Positions 1 to 8,844 of a stretch of 64,000 nucleotides of DNA are shown in pieces. Below the pieces are notes generated by a model. The model was not told the DNA's origin. It saw nothing but the letters and a program-made list of their open reading frames with translations, and did no database searches. The stretch covers positions 1-64,000 of the forward strand of contig JABIFF010000022.1 in NCBI GenBank assembly GCA_018650845.1. The letters are read 5' to 3'. The translations under genes were made by a program, and so were the position numbers. The first letter of the stretch is position 1. Every line of letters begins with the position of its first letter. The stretch comes from Chloroflexota bacterium. Lineage in GTDB: Bacteria > Chloroflexota > Dehalococcoidia > Lucifugimonadales > Lucifugimonadaceae.

Positions 1-1
1 A

Positions 2-238
2 CACATGTCGTTCGGAATCAAACGCGACCCAAGCAAGCCAATGGATCCTCGCCTACTCGAAGCCCGAGAACGCGTAAAGAACGCCTGCAAAGAAAACGGA
101 CTCGCCTTCCTCGATGGCTGCACGCCGGAAAACATCGCCGACAAAATAGACGAAGGTGTACGAGTGGTAGCCGGTCACCGAACCGACACCGCAGAAGTAG
201 GGCGGGCGCACTCGAAACGAACAATGCCCGTCGGCTAA
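2..238 (+). CDS. HpcH/HpaI aldolase/citrate lyase-like protein, C-terminal fragment (5' end outside window)
   Basis: Frame open from the window edge to the stop at 238; DPRLLEARERVKNACKENG...IDEGVRVVAGHR resembles the C-terminal end of HpaI-type aldolases. Confidence 0.5.
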   Translation, partial: HMSFGIKRDPSKPMDPRLLEARERVKNACKENGLAFLDGCTPENIADKIDEGVRVVAGHRTDTAEVGRAHSKRTMPVG

Positions 239-258
239 CGCTGAAAAACTCCTATGAA

Positions 259-294
259 GCCCTCTCCATTAGGGAGAGGGTTTGGGTGAGGGGG
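259..294. repeat. Dispersed palindromic repeat, family D (CCCTCTCC...GGAGAGGG TTTGGGTGAGGG)
   Basis: Inverted repeat ccctctcc/ggagaggg; related units near 14748, 16421 and 55353. Confidence 0.6.
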
Positions 295-319
295 AACGCT
301 GACCGTACAGAGCGGAAAA

Positions 320-1594
320 CTACCCGCCGTACGAACGGTTCTCTGAGGCAAACACCGAAGCGGCAACATCACCCGGCAGCACGATGCCTTTCTCGTAGGC
401 AAACACAACCACCTGCGTTCGATCTCGCATGTACAGCTTCGAAAGAACCCGCTTCACGTGAGTTTTGACCGTTCCTTCTGAGATAAATAATTCTTCAGCG
501 ATATCGGCGTTCGTATCGCCGTGAGCCATTAGCATGAACACTTCTTGTTCACGAGTCGTCAGCTCGGCGATAGGCGTCATATCTGGCGAAACATCGACAA
601 CGGGTTCTACAACTTCAGTTGGATTAGGAACCGCCTTCAAGAACGGTTCGGACGCCACTGCAGGCTCGACAGTTAACGAAGTTCGAGCCGCCGTTTTCGG
701 CGACTCTACTTCGGTTTCAATATTTTCATCACCTGAATCATCAAGTGTAGAAACTTCGGATTCCGATTCCTTTTCGGCAACTGCGACAGCGTTAGAGTCT
801 GAACTCAGCGGCTCTGCTGTAGTCGAAGGTCGAGGAGGCTCATCGCCCTCTGGTGCCGGTGCAGGGCGACTCGATACCCGTGTCGACCGTGAACCCAGCA
901 TGAACTTCGCCCACCATCCGTGAAGAGACGAGAACGCTAGAACGAGGTGCGATGCGAGTACCAAACCGATAATTCCAAGCGGGATTGGCAGAAGCGATCC
1001 TGGGTATTCATTCAGATCAATCACCCATGTACCAATCAGTTGGATCTCAACTCCGAAATCCCAGAAAGTTCCTCCACCAGCCAACGCAACGGCGATGGGA
1101 GAAAAGATCGCCGCACCAACAAAGACGTAAGTAACGACCAGTCCAACGAACGCTGCGATTCCGATTGGGAACTGAACTACTAGATATAGAAGCCCCGTCC
1201 ACGTAGTCGGATCAACAAGTCGAACCTTGACCTGCGATCTAAAACCGGTAACGCCTTCCAACCTAAACGGCGGTCTGCGAATAGCCGACCCATTCACGTA
1301 GCCAGCCGTATAAGCCTCAAGATCTCCGAGCCAGCGTGAAACGAAGAGCGTGGCGATGAGAACTATTGGACCAACTAGGGTCCAGATCATCGATCCGCCA
1401 ACCGATAGCGTGGTCACGAAGAACACGAAGTAGGCGATACCAAGCGGGAACATTAAGGCCATGTGGCCAGCCCGCAGGTAAGTGCGTGCATCGATTACCG
1501 GTTGAAAGATTTTGCTAATCGGTCCCCGGTCGGACGGATAAGCAGCGGCGAATGGGTTGTACTTGTAAGTCATGCCAATAGTCTCGGTCGGCAA
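320..1594 (-). CDS. Membrane protein with N-terminal sensor-like (PF13796-like) transmembrane domain and C-terminal LuxR-type HTH
   Basis: 424 aa ORF; multiple hydrophobic segments, acidic low-complexity linker, C-terminal LTTREQEVFMLMAHGDTNADIAEELFISEGTVKTHVKRVLSKL is a typical LuxR HTH. Confidence 0.8.
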   Translation of the reverse strand: MPTETIGMTYKYNPFAAAYPSDRGPISKIFQPVIDARTYLRAGHMALMFPLGIAYFVFFVTTLSVGGSMIWTLVGPIVLIATLFVSRWLGDLEAYTAGYVNGSAIRRPPFRLEGVTGFRSQVKVRLVDPTTWTGLLYLVVQFPIGIAAFVGLVVTYVFVGAAIFSPIAVALAGGGTFWDFGVEIQLIGTWVIDLNEYPGSLLPIPLGIIGLVLASHLVLAFSSLHGWWAKFMLGSRSTRVSSRPAPAPEGDEPPRPSTTAEPLSSDSNAVAVAEKESESEVSTLDDSGDENIETEVESPKTAARTSLTVEPAVASEPFLKAVPNPTEVVEPVVDVSPDMTPIAELTTREQEVFMLMAHGDTNADIAEELFISEGTVKTHVKRVLSKLYMRDRTQVVVFAYEKGIVLPGDVAASVFASENRSYGG

Positions 1595-1671
1595 CAGCTT
1601 ACATGCGTCTCCCCCCAGGGGTATTTATCGGATCAACTGCCGATTGCCACCTCAGGAGTACGTTGTTTCCG

Positions 1672-3060
1672 CTACAAAACCTCGTCGATCGCATCGACCG
1701 ATGCCTGAATCGCAAGCTCAGCCGATCCCGGTGCGAACACGCTCACACTGACCTCGTATCCGCCTTCTTCAAACGCTATGTCGGTGGCGAGATAGTTGGT
1801 GTGCCCGTTACTGAACCCTGAGAACACCGTGTTCGCAGAACCGGATCGTTCCTTCACCGCTTGAGCAAGCTCAACGAACGGCTCGACCGGAATCGATACC
1901 AGCACCGTCTCGCCAATCCGCATCGACTGAGCGGTTAGCTCGATATGACCGTCTTTGGCGTTCAAGTCAGATAATCGAGCAACACTCAGCTGAATATTCG
2001 CTCGCATCACCTTTGAAACGCCGCGTCGCACGTCTTCCTCAGAAGCGCCCGATGCCCTAATCGCTTCAAGCTCTTTTTCAGCGGCGTCGAACGCGTTTTG
2101 CGCATCCTCAAGCGAAATAACATCTCTCGCTGGCACATCGACTGGCACGTTGCTCGCGGCAACTGTGTCGTCTGATTCGTTGGTTGGAACGTTCGAATAA
2201 ATTCCGAGATCAGCACCTGAAACAAGAATTTGATCGAGCCGTTCTTCCCGCTCTCTCGGTTCGATATTCAAGCGAACGCGTGAAGCCTCGGCTCCCAACT
2301 TCGATCCAGCCTTGCGATATACGCGCAGGTCGCCGGTAAATCCGTCGACAGGTCCCTGATTGCCGCTTGCCCCCTGTAAGAACAGACAAAGCCCGCCAAC
2401 CGTGTGCTCAACAACCGAACGCATCGGACCCGGAAAATCTGGAGTAACCCACTGGTTCTCGTGAGCCATGATCGTTGGATGCATGGCGTAGTTAACGATC
2501 GTCGCAATCGGATTGTCGTCGGCATCATCGAAACTAACGACGTCTACCGAATGATCGACAGCTCCGTCCCAGTTTCGCCCCGTGAACAGTTCACCGTTAT
2601 CTCGCGCCGGACGTCGGTTGATGTTCACATCACAACTGCCACGGCCAAATCCAGTTCGGGCAGGCTGTGCTGATGCTTTTGCATCAACTACAGCTTTCGC
2701 ACAGGCGGCTGGAATCGTGTTCCACCACTCGTTCGCAAGATCAATTCCGTCTTTGATCCACTGACCAAATGTGATCGGACCCGAATGAGTGTGAGTGTAG
2801 GCAAGCCGAATGTTTCCGAATGCTATTCCCGATTCTTTCGAGATTAGTTCACGAATGTCTTTGTCTTGCTGATTCGTGAATATTCCGATGTCGACATCGA
2901 CAATTGCAAGCTCCACGTCGTCTTTAGTCACTACCAAAGCCGTCACATGCAGCGGCATGTCGTTACCAAGCGAAACTTGGTGAGTTTGTGCACCCCATCC
3001 AGCGTGGGCGACTCCCACCTTCGGGGTGATATCGACTCGGGCTACTCCAGCATTCAGCAA
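1672..3060 (-). CDS. Neutral/alkaline non-lysosomal ceramidase-like protein
   Basis: 462 aa; N-terminal NAGVARVDITPKVGVAHAGWG and TGRNWDG..NYAMHPTIM resemble the neutral ceramidase N-terminal domain family. Confidence 0.75.
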   Translation of the reverse strand: MLNAGVARVDITPKVGVAHAGWGAQTHQVSLGNDMPLHVTALVVTKDDVELAIVDVDIGIFTNQQDKDIRELISKESGIAFGNIRLAYTHTHSGPITFGQWIKDGIDLANEWWNTIPAACAKAVVDAKASAQPARTGFGRGSCDVNINRRPARDNGELFTGRNWDGAVDHSVDVVSFDDADDNPIATIVNYAMHPTIMAHENQWVTPDFPGPMRSVVEHTVGGLCLFLQGASGNQGPVDGFTGDLRVYRKAGSKLGAEASRVRLNIEPREREERLDQILVSGADLGIYSNVPTNESDDTVAASNVPVDVPARDVISLEDAQNAFDAAEKELEAIRASGASEEDVRRGVSKVMRANIQLSVARLSDLNAKDGHIELTAQSMRIGETVLVSIPVEPFVELAQAVKERSGSANTVFSGFSNGHTNYLATDIAFEEGGYEVSVSVFAPGSAELAIQASVDAIDEVL

Positions 3061-3136
3061 TTTCTATCTCCAGCATGACTAACGAAAACGCTGGGTGAGT
3101 GTACATCTGTTCTAGTAGCTGAACATCTACGAATCT

Positions 3137-3311
3137 GTCATTGCGAGGAAGAATGACGTGGCAATCAGCGATCTTACCGAACGCCCCTCAGCGACTCAGG
3201 AAAATTGATCACACGCTAGCAACTCGCCGAAGTGCGACCCCATAGGCATTCCGTTGCGTTGCTGCAAACGTTGATTGCCACGTCGCCTCAGAGCAGGCTT
3301 CTCGCAATGAC
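3137..3311. repeat. Dispersed palindromic element, family A copy 1 (175 bp)
   Basis: Terminal arms GTCATTGCGAG/CTCGCAATGAC (3137-3147/3301-3311) and inner arms GACGTGGCAATCA/TGATTGCCACGTC (3155-3167/3272-3284), both perfect inverted repeats. Confidence 0.85.
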
Positions 3312-3339
3312 AGATGCCGAGGTGACTACCAAAAGCTAA

Positions 3340-4425
3340 CTACCTAAGGTCGCACTCAATACCAGCTTCGGCGCAGTACGATTCGAACCACTCAACAACT
3401 TCACGGTGATACGGAATACCGTCTTTCAAGCGTTCCTTCTCGTCTTCGTCCTCTTTGAGGCCTGCGTAAAGAACCCGTTCAAAGCCCTTCGCTGGCGGTA
3501 CATCGACGATGTACTGAAGCAGAGCGTCCATATCGTCTTTGAATTTTTCTGTGTCCGTAAACGCCTCGATGTCGTAAGCCTGGAAGAAGTGACCGCCCGG
3601 GTTGCCGTGAACCGGTCCCGATCCAAACCCAGAAAGTTCGTTACAAATAATCTCGTTCATCAGAGCGAGCCCAAAGCCCTTGTGTGATCCGTTTTCTCGG
3701 GTGCCTCCGATGTGAAGCGAGTAAAACTGCCCAGACTCCGGTGCCGGAACACGCTCAAGAATCGGCTCGCCATCAAGATCGGTAACCCAAGCCGGTTCGA
3801 TATCGGCACCTATGCGTTGTGCAAGCCCTATCTTGTTGTTGGCTACCTGAGTTGTAGCAACATCGAACAGAAACGGTGGCATATTTCGTGCCGGAGCAGC
3901 CCATGCAATTGGATTCGTGCCCATTACCGGCTTAGAACCGAACGGTGGAACCGTTTGAAGCGCTCCGCCAGCAGTCATACAGTGACCTATCATGCCTTGC
4001 TCGGCTGCCATCATTGCGTAATAGCCACAACCCGCAAGGTGACCCGAATTCTTCACGGCAACTGCAGCCATTCCGAACTCTTTCGCCTTGTCGATCGCCT
4101 GTTGCATAGCCCACGGCCCGACGTGAATTCCAAGCGCACCGTCGGCATCGACCGTCATGGTCGTTTTCGTCTCACGTTCAACTTTGAACTTTGGCGTTGC
4201 GTTCAGATCACCAGTTCCGTACTCGGCTGCATAACGACGCAAACCGTTCGAAACTCCGTGAGATTCAACACCGCGTAGATCGTTTTTTATAAGAACGTCA
4301 GCCGAACTAACGGCCTCATCGGCAGGAACACCGCTATGCCGCAGAATCCCCTCGGTCGCAGCCCTAATACGTTCCACAGCAACGTACACACGGTCTTGTT
4401 CGGGAACTTTGAAGCGTTCGAGCAT
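3340..4425 (-). CDS. Ldh family oxidoreductase (malate/L-lactate/ureidoglycolate dehydrogenase type, Ldh_2)
   Basis: 361 aa; NDLRGVESHGVSNGLRRY, HVGPWAMQQAIDKAKEFGMAAVAVKNSGHLAGCGYYAM, and the G(S/T)RENGSHKGFGLALMNEI region are typical Ldh_2. Confidence 0.9.
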   Translation of the reverse strand: MLERFKVPEQDRVYVAVERIRAATEGILRHSGVPADEAVSSADVLIKNDLRGVESHGVSNGLRRYAAEYGTGDLNATPKFKVERETKTTMTVDADGALGIHVGPWAMQQAIDKAKEFGMAAVAVKNSGHLAGCGYYAMMAAEQGMIGHCMTAGGALQTVPPFGSKPVMGTNPIAWAAPARNMPPFLFDVATTQVANNKIGLAQRIGADIEPAWVTDLDGEPILERVPAPESGQFYSLHIGGTRENGSHKGFGLALMNEIICNELSGFGSGPVHGNPGGHFFQAYDIEAFTDTEKFKDDMDALLQYIVDVPPAKGFERVLYAGLKEDEDEKERLKDGIPYHREVVEWFESYCAEAGIECDLR

Positions 4426-4552
4426 TTTGAGCGATACCTTTTGATCAACAGGTGTTTTGTAGAAGGGAGCTACTTTAAAGCTCTCTGGCGAGCAAAACCG
4501 TTCACACTAAGAGCGCGAACATTTGCAGCCGCAACACTCTACTGGAAAAGCC

Positions 4553-5638
4553 CTACCGTAGGTCGCAATCAATCCCAGCCTCGGCACAATAAGACTCGTA
4601 CCAGTCGATGACTTCGAAGTGATACGGAATGCCGTTTTTCAACCGTTCCTTCTCTTCTTCGTCCTCTTTAAGACCTGCGTATAAAACTCGTTCGTGACCT
4701 TTAGCAGGCGGCACATCCACGATGTACTGAAGCAAAGAATCCATGTCATCGAGGAATTTTTCAGTATCGGTGAAAGCTTCGATATCGTAAGCCTGGAAGA
4801 AGTGACCACCAGGAATACCGTGAACCGGTCCTGGACCAAATCCCGACAGCTCGTTACAAATAATTTCGTTCATCAACGCTAGGCCATAGCCCTTGTGTGA
4901 TCCGTTCTCACGGGTTCCACCAAACGGCAGCATGAAGTACTCACCCGGCGGTGGCGTATCGACCGGTTCCATGATCGGTGTGCCTTCCGAATCTGTAATC
5001 CAACCCGGCTCGACTTTCGCTCCAGTACGCCGGGCGAGTCCGAGTTTATTTCCAGCTACCTGAGTAGTCGCAATATCAAATAAGAACGGCGGCATTTTGC
5101 GAGCGGGTGCAGCCCATGCAACCGGATTCGTACCCATCACAGGTCGTGACCCAAACGTTGGCACAGTAGAAAGCGTGTTTCCGGCCGTCATGCAATGCCC
5201 GATCATGCCCTGATCCGCAGCCATCATCGCGTAGTAGCCGCAGCCTGCAAGGTGACCCGAATTGATCACAGCTACCGCAGCCATACCGAACTCTTTCGCC
5301 CTATCGATCGCCTGCTGCATCGCCCATGGACCTATATGTGTGCCAAGCGCCCTATCAGCATCGACAGTCATAGTGGTCTTCGATTCTCGAATCACCTTGT
5401 ACTCGGGAGTCGGATTCACGGTCTCATTGCCATATTCACGGGTGTAACGGCGCATACCGTTCGAAACACCATGTGATTCGTTACCGCGAAGATCGTTCTT
5501 CATCAGCACGTCCGTCGAAACTTCAGCATATTCAGCCGAAACTCCGTTATGCCTGAATATCGCCTCGGTCGCAGCTCGCATTCGCTCCTGAGGAACGTAC
5601 ACACGGTCTTTTTCGGGAACTTTGAAGCGTTCGAGCAT
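4553..5638 (-). CDS. Ldh family oxidoreductase, tandem paralog
   Basis: 361 aa, colinear with the adjacent ORF 3340-4425 throughout. Confidence 0.9.
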   Translation of the reverse strand: MLERFKVPEKDRVYVPQERMRAATEAIFRHNGVSAEYAEVSTDVLMKNDLRGNESHGVSNGMRRYTREYGNETVNPTPEYKVIRESKTTMTVDADRALGTHIGPWAMQQAIDRAKEFGMAAVAVINSGHLAGCGYYAMMAADQGMIGHCMTAGNTLSTVPTFGSRPVMGTNPVAWAAPARKMPPFLFDIATTQVAGNKLGLARRTGAKVEPGWITDSEGTPIMEPVDTPPPGEYFMLPFGGTRENGSHKGYGLALMNEIICNELSGFGPGPVHGIPGGHFFQAYDIEAFTDTEKFLDDMDSLLQYIVDVPPAKGHERVLYAGLKEDEEEKERLKNGIPYHFEVIDWYESYCAEAGIDCDLR

Positions 5639-5813
5639 TTTTGGCGAATCCTTTTAGTGAGTGACGATGTTCACGTTGGCGTTGAAGTCCAGCATTAAAC
5701 CTATGGCGATGGCGGCAACACTCTACAGGTATTGAACAGAAGTTCGAATCGCCATACGAAGCCGCTACCCGTTGTATCCAGCACCAAGCGGATCTAGCTA
5801 TTTCAAGCTCAAT

Positions 5814-5890
5814 ATTAATTATCTTAATGTTTAACTTGATTTATTTAATACTTAATGGCAATCTATATAAATAACAACACAAGGAGAACG
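5814..5890 (+). promoter_or_regulatory. AT-rich promoter/operator region with repeated TTAAT motifs
   Basis: TTAAT at 5815, 5824, 5845 and 5852, TATATAAAT near 5864, then AGGAGA ribosome-binding site before GTG 5893. Confidence 0.5.
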
Positions 5891-5892
5891 GT

Positions 5893-6255
5893 GTGGCAAA
5901 CGACTGGCAAGAACTCACTCGACTCACTCAGGGCGAAGAAATACGCGTTGAGCGAGTGAAGATGACTCGAACAGGTATCGCCCTCGAAGGCGAGTTCGAG
6001 CTGCCACCGCTTGCGCAAATCACCGCCGAAGATCAGGTCTTCGTCATGGCGTTCATTCAGGCCAGTGGATCGATCAAAGAGATGGAAAAAGTTTTCGGCA
6101 TCAGCTACCCAACGGTCAAAAACCGCCTCAAGCGAATTGCCGATCTACTTCCACTCACCGAATCGGCACCACCCCCGTCGAACAAGTCGGAAATCCTTGA
6201 ACAGCTCTCATCGGGCGAAATCACTGCCGATGAGGCGATTAGGAAAATGTCGTGA
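5893..6255 (+). CDS. DUF2089 family protein (HTH-like, C-terminal SHOCT-like motif)
   Basis: 120 aa, GTG start with RBS; LPPLAQITAEDQVFVMAFIQASGSIKEMEKVFGISYPTVKNRLKRI is DUF2089-like. Confidence 0.8.
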   Translation: MANDWQELTRLTQGEEIRVERVKMTRTGIALEGEFELPPLAQITAEDQVFVMAFIQASGSIKEMEKVFGISYPTVKNRLKRIADLLPLTESAPPPSNKSEILEQLSSGEITADEAIRKMS

Positions 6256-6515
6256 TTCCACCAATGGTGATGTGGATCAAAATTCAGTGGTTCGGAATAT
6301 GGATTCCGCTCTTCCTGCTTTGGCCCATCGTTCTAGTGCTACTGCTGCTTTTCCTGCCACTGGCATTCCTCGGAATGGCGATTGCCGGAAGGCTCTCGAA
6401 ATTCTGGGTAGTCCTACGAATCATCCTCGCCGCCTACTCAATGGTGTGTTCAGTACGCGGTCTTCAAATCGAAATTCAAAAAGAAAACAGAACTCTGGAG
6501 ATTTATCTGCCATGA
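6252..6515 (+). CDS. Small membrane protein of the DUF2089/LiaF-like operon
   Basis: 87 aa, strongly hydrophobic; overlaps the preceding stop by 4 nt. Confidence 0.7.
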   Translation: MIPPMVMWIKIQWFGIWIPLFLLWPIVLVLLLLFLPLAFLGMAIAGRLSKFWVVLRIILAAYSMVCSVRGLQIEIQKENRTLEIYLP

Positions 6516-7030
6516 CAACCGCATCCCCGACTGCCGACCGCACCGACCTAGAAAGCGAAACAGCAATGACATCTGAACGACGACAAATATTAGAAATGCT
6601 CTCAGCAGGAAAGATTTCTGCCGATGAAGCAGAACGACTTTTGCAGCTCACTTCAGGCGGCCAGAGTGCTTCAGATGGCTCGGGTGCTTCGGCAACCGCA
6701 AGTGCTGTTACTTCAACTGTGGCTCAGGTTCTCGACCCGAAATTCATCCGAGTCATCGTTGAGCCCGATCCCACAGCCTCAGGCAATCATGCCCGACACC
6801 ACGTAAATGTCCGGATTCCGCTGAAGATCATCCGAGCGGGTGTAAACCTCGCATCGCTAATCCCAAACGACGCCGGAAACATGGTTCAAGACAGCCTGCT
6901 GAACAAAGGCTACAAAGGCGATTTATCAAAGCTAGACGCAAGTGCTCTCGATGAACTAATCGAGGCGCTTCAAGAACTCAGTATCGACGCAACGGTCGAC
7001 AACCACCTCGTCAAAGTATTTGTCGAGTAG
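6512..7030 (+). CDS. SHOCT-like domain-containing protein
   Basis: 172 aa from the internal ATG at 6512 (ATGA overlap with the upstream stop); RRQILEMLSAGKISADEAERLLQL motif. Confidence 0.7.
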   Translation: MTTASPTADRTDLESETAMTSERRQILEMLSAGKISADEAERLLQLTSGGQSASDGSGASATASAVTSTVAQVLDPKFIRVIVEPDPTASGNHARHHVNVRIPLKIIRAGVNLASLIPNDAGNMVQDSLLNKGYKGDLSKLDASALDELIEALQELSIDATVDNHLVKVFVE

Positions 7031-7040
7031 GAGAGACATC

Positions 7041-7781
7041 ATGAAATTCAGTGGAATGGTATTTGGACTAATAGTTGTCGTAATCGGAGCAGCCCTGCTC
7101 TTCGACAACATCGACGTATCGGGCGATTACCCGTTCAGCGACTATTGGCCAGTAATCCTGATCGCTCTCGGGTTCTTAGGTTGGATAGGCAAAGGTCTAC
7201 GACCTGAACTCGGCAACATGGTTTTGATGTCTCTAGGTGGAATCCTTCTGACGCAGAACATTAACGACGATCTCAGCTTTGGCGATCTATGGCCCGCACT
7301 GGCGATTGCCGTTGGAATATCGATCATCTTCGCCCCGCTCAACCGCAAACGAAGCAAGAAGAAATTCAAAATGCGCTTTGAGAGCGGACGTGGACACAAA
7401 GGTCCCGGACGTTTCCGAACGAGTTCACCAGGTGGCCCGTCTGGCAGTTCATCTCACGACGCCAACGAGTTCTTCTCGGGCAGCGAACGAGTAGTCGATG
7501 GCGAATACACCGGCAGCCTCGCACGAGTGAAGCTGGCTGGTGGATCGATTGACCTTACTAACGCCACGCTTCCTGAAGAGGGGGCACTGCTGGAACTCGA
7601 TATCGTTCTGGGCGGATACAAAATACGAGTGCCAAAAGATTGGTCGGTAGAAATCAATGCCGACATCAACATGGGTGAAATTTCCGACAATAGAGAAGAT
7701 CACGGCGGCGACGCCGAACCCGGCTCAACTCTTTCAATCGGAGGTCGGGTATTCATGGGCGGAGTGGAAATCTCGAACTAG
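7041..7781 (+). CDS. LiaF-like membrane protein (cell-envelope stress family)
   Basis: ATG 7041 preceded by GGAGAG; hydrophobic N-terminal repeats (SDYWPVILIALGF / GDLWPALAIAVGI) and a C-terminal LDIVLGGYKIRVPKDWSVEINADINMGEI domain. Confidence 0.75.
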   Translation: MKFSGMVFGLIVVVIGAALLFDNIDVSGDYPFSDYWPVILIALGFLGWIGKGLRPELGNMVLMSLGGILLTQNINDDLSFGDLWPALAIAVGISIIFAPLNRKRSKKKFKMRFESGRGHKGPGRFRTSSPGGPSGSSSHDANEFFSGSERVVDGEYTGSLARVKLAGGSIDLTNATLPEEGALLELDIVLGGYKIRVPKDWSVEINADINMGEISDNREDHGGDAEPGSTLSIGGRVFMGGVEISN

Positions 7782-7808
7782 GAGCCTTCGACTCACGCCA
7801 CTACTGCT

Positions 7809-8582
7809 CTAAATAACCGTCAAGCCGCCATCGATAACGAAGTTGGCGCCGGTCGCATATGAAGCGTCGTCGCTAGCTAAGAACGTGATGAACGGGGCGA
7901 TATCTTCCGGGGTGCCGAGTCGATTCAGAGGCACTCGATTTGTGGCTGTCGACTCCCGGCCAACAGGATCTGGGTGATCATCATGGTCGGGAGTTCGTTC
8001 GAGAGCACCGGGACAAATACTGTTCGCTCGAATCCCCTGATCGCCGTAGTGAACGGCGATATGCCGAGCCAGATTCACCAAGCCAGCCTTACCGGTTGAA
8101 TACGAAACGTTTGGGGTCGTTCCGGTAAGAGCGGTTACCGAAGCAACAATAATCACCACGCCACCCTCGCCCTGCTTCACCATCTGCGCCAGAGCGTACT
8201 TGCAAGCGAAATACTGTCCCTTGTAGTTCACATCGTGAGTGCGATCCCAAACTTCTTCGGGAAGTTCGTGCAGGTTCCGGTCTTCGTTGTGCATCTGAAT
8301 ACCAGCGTTCGGCACAACAATATCGAGTCTCCCAAATTTTTCGACTGCCTGAGTAACTGCAGCTTCAACCTGCTCAGCATCCGAAACGTCAGTTTGAATT
8401 GCTATTGCCGAACCGCCTGAAGCCTCGATCTCAGAAGCCACCGCAATCACGCCCTCAGCCGGAATACCCGTAATCGCCACCGATGCGCCCTCTGCAGCCA
8501 TCAGCCTCGCCGTGGCTGCGCCGATCCCCGAACCAGCACCAGTAATCAACGCCACCTTGCCAGCAAGTTTTCCGTCGGTCAT
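7809..8582 (-). CDS. SDR family oxidoreductase
   Basis: 257 aa; KVALITGAGSGIGAATARL, NAGIQ, YSTGKAGLVNLAR, RANSICPGA. Confidence 0.92.
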   Translation of the reverse strand: MTDGKLAGKVALITGAGSGIGAATARLMAAEGASVAITGIPAEGVIAVASEIEASGGSAIAIQTDVSDAEQVEAAVTQAVEKFGRLDIVVPNAGIQMHNEDRNLHELPEEVWDRTHDVNYKGQYFACKYALAQMVKQGEGGVVIIVASVTALTGTTPNVSYSTGKAGLVNLARHIAVHYGDQGIRANSICPGALERTPDHDDHPDPVGRESTATNRVPLNRLGTPEDIAPFITFLASDDASYATGANFVIDGGLTVI

Positions 8583-8627
8583 ACGCTTCCTTTTTAGACT
8601 CTCAAGTGGCTTGAATCGTCCACAGTT

Positions 8628-8756
8628 GTCATCCTGAACTTGATTCAGGATCAGTAATCAAAACAGAATGATCAATCGAATTGCTCGACAGCGATCTTGC
8701 CTTAACAGCCGGTGAATTGTCGTTTGAAAGCAATTCTGAATCAAGTTCAGGATGAC
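8628..8756. repeat. Dispersed palindromic element, family B copy 1 (129 bp)
   Basis: GTCATCCTGAACTTGATTCAGGATC at the left end and CTGAATCAAGTTCAGGATGAC at the right; same length as the copy at 20455-20583. Confidence 0.85.
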
Positions 8757-8844
8757 AGCCTCTGCCAGCTGCCGACGCTCTCATCCCCCCTCAACCTAAT
8801 CTTCTCCCTCAGCGATAGGGAACTCACCCGATCCACCCGTCGAA

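Noticed and set aside
3712-4278. 188-aa ORF antisense to the Ldh2 gene
   Set aside because: Shadow ORF; the opposite strand has strong Ldh2 motifs.
6011-6511. N-terminal part of the 339-aa ORF 6011-7030
   Set aside because: Overlaps two well-supported genes in other frames and is Arg/Ser-rich noise; the real gene starts at ATG 6512.
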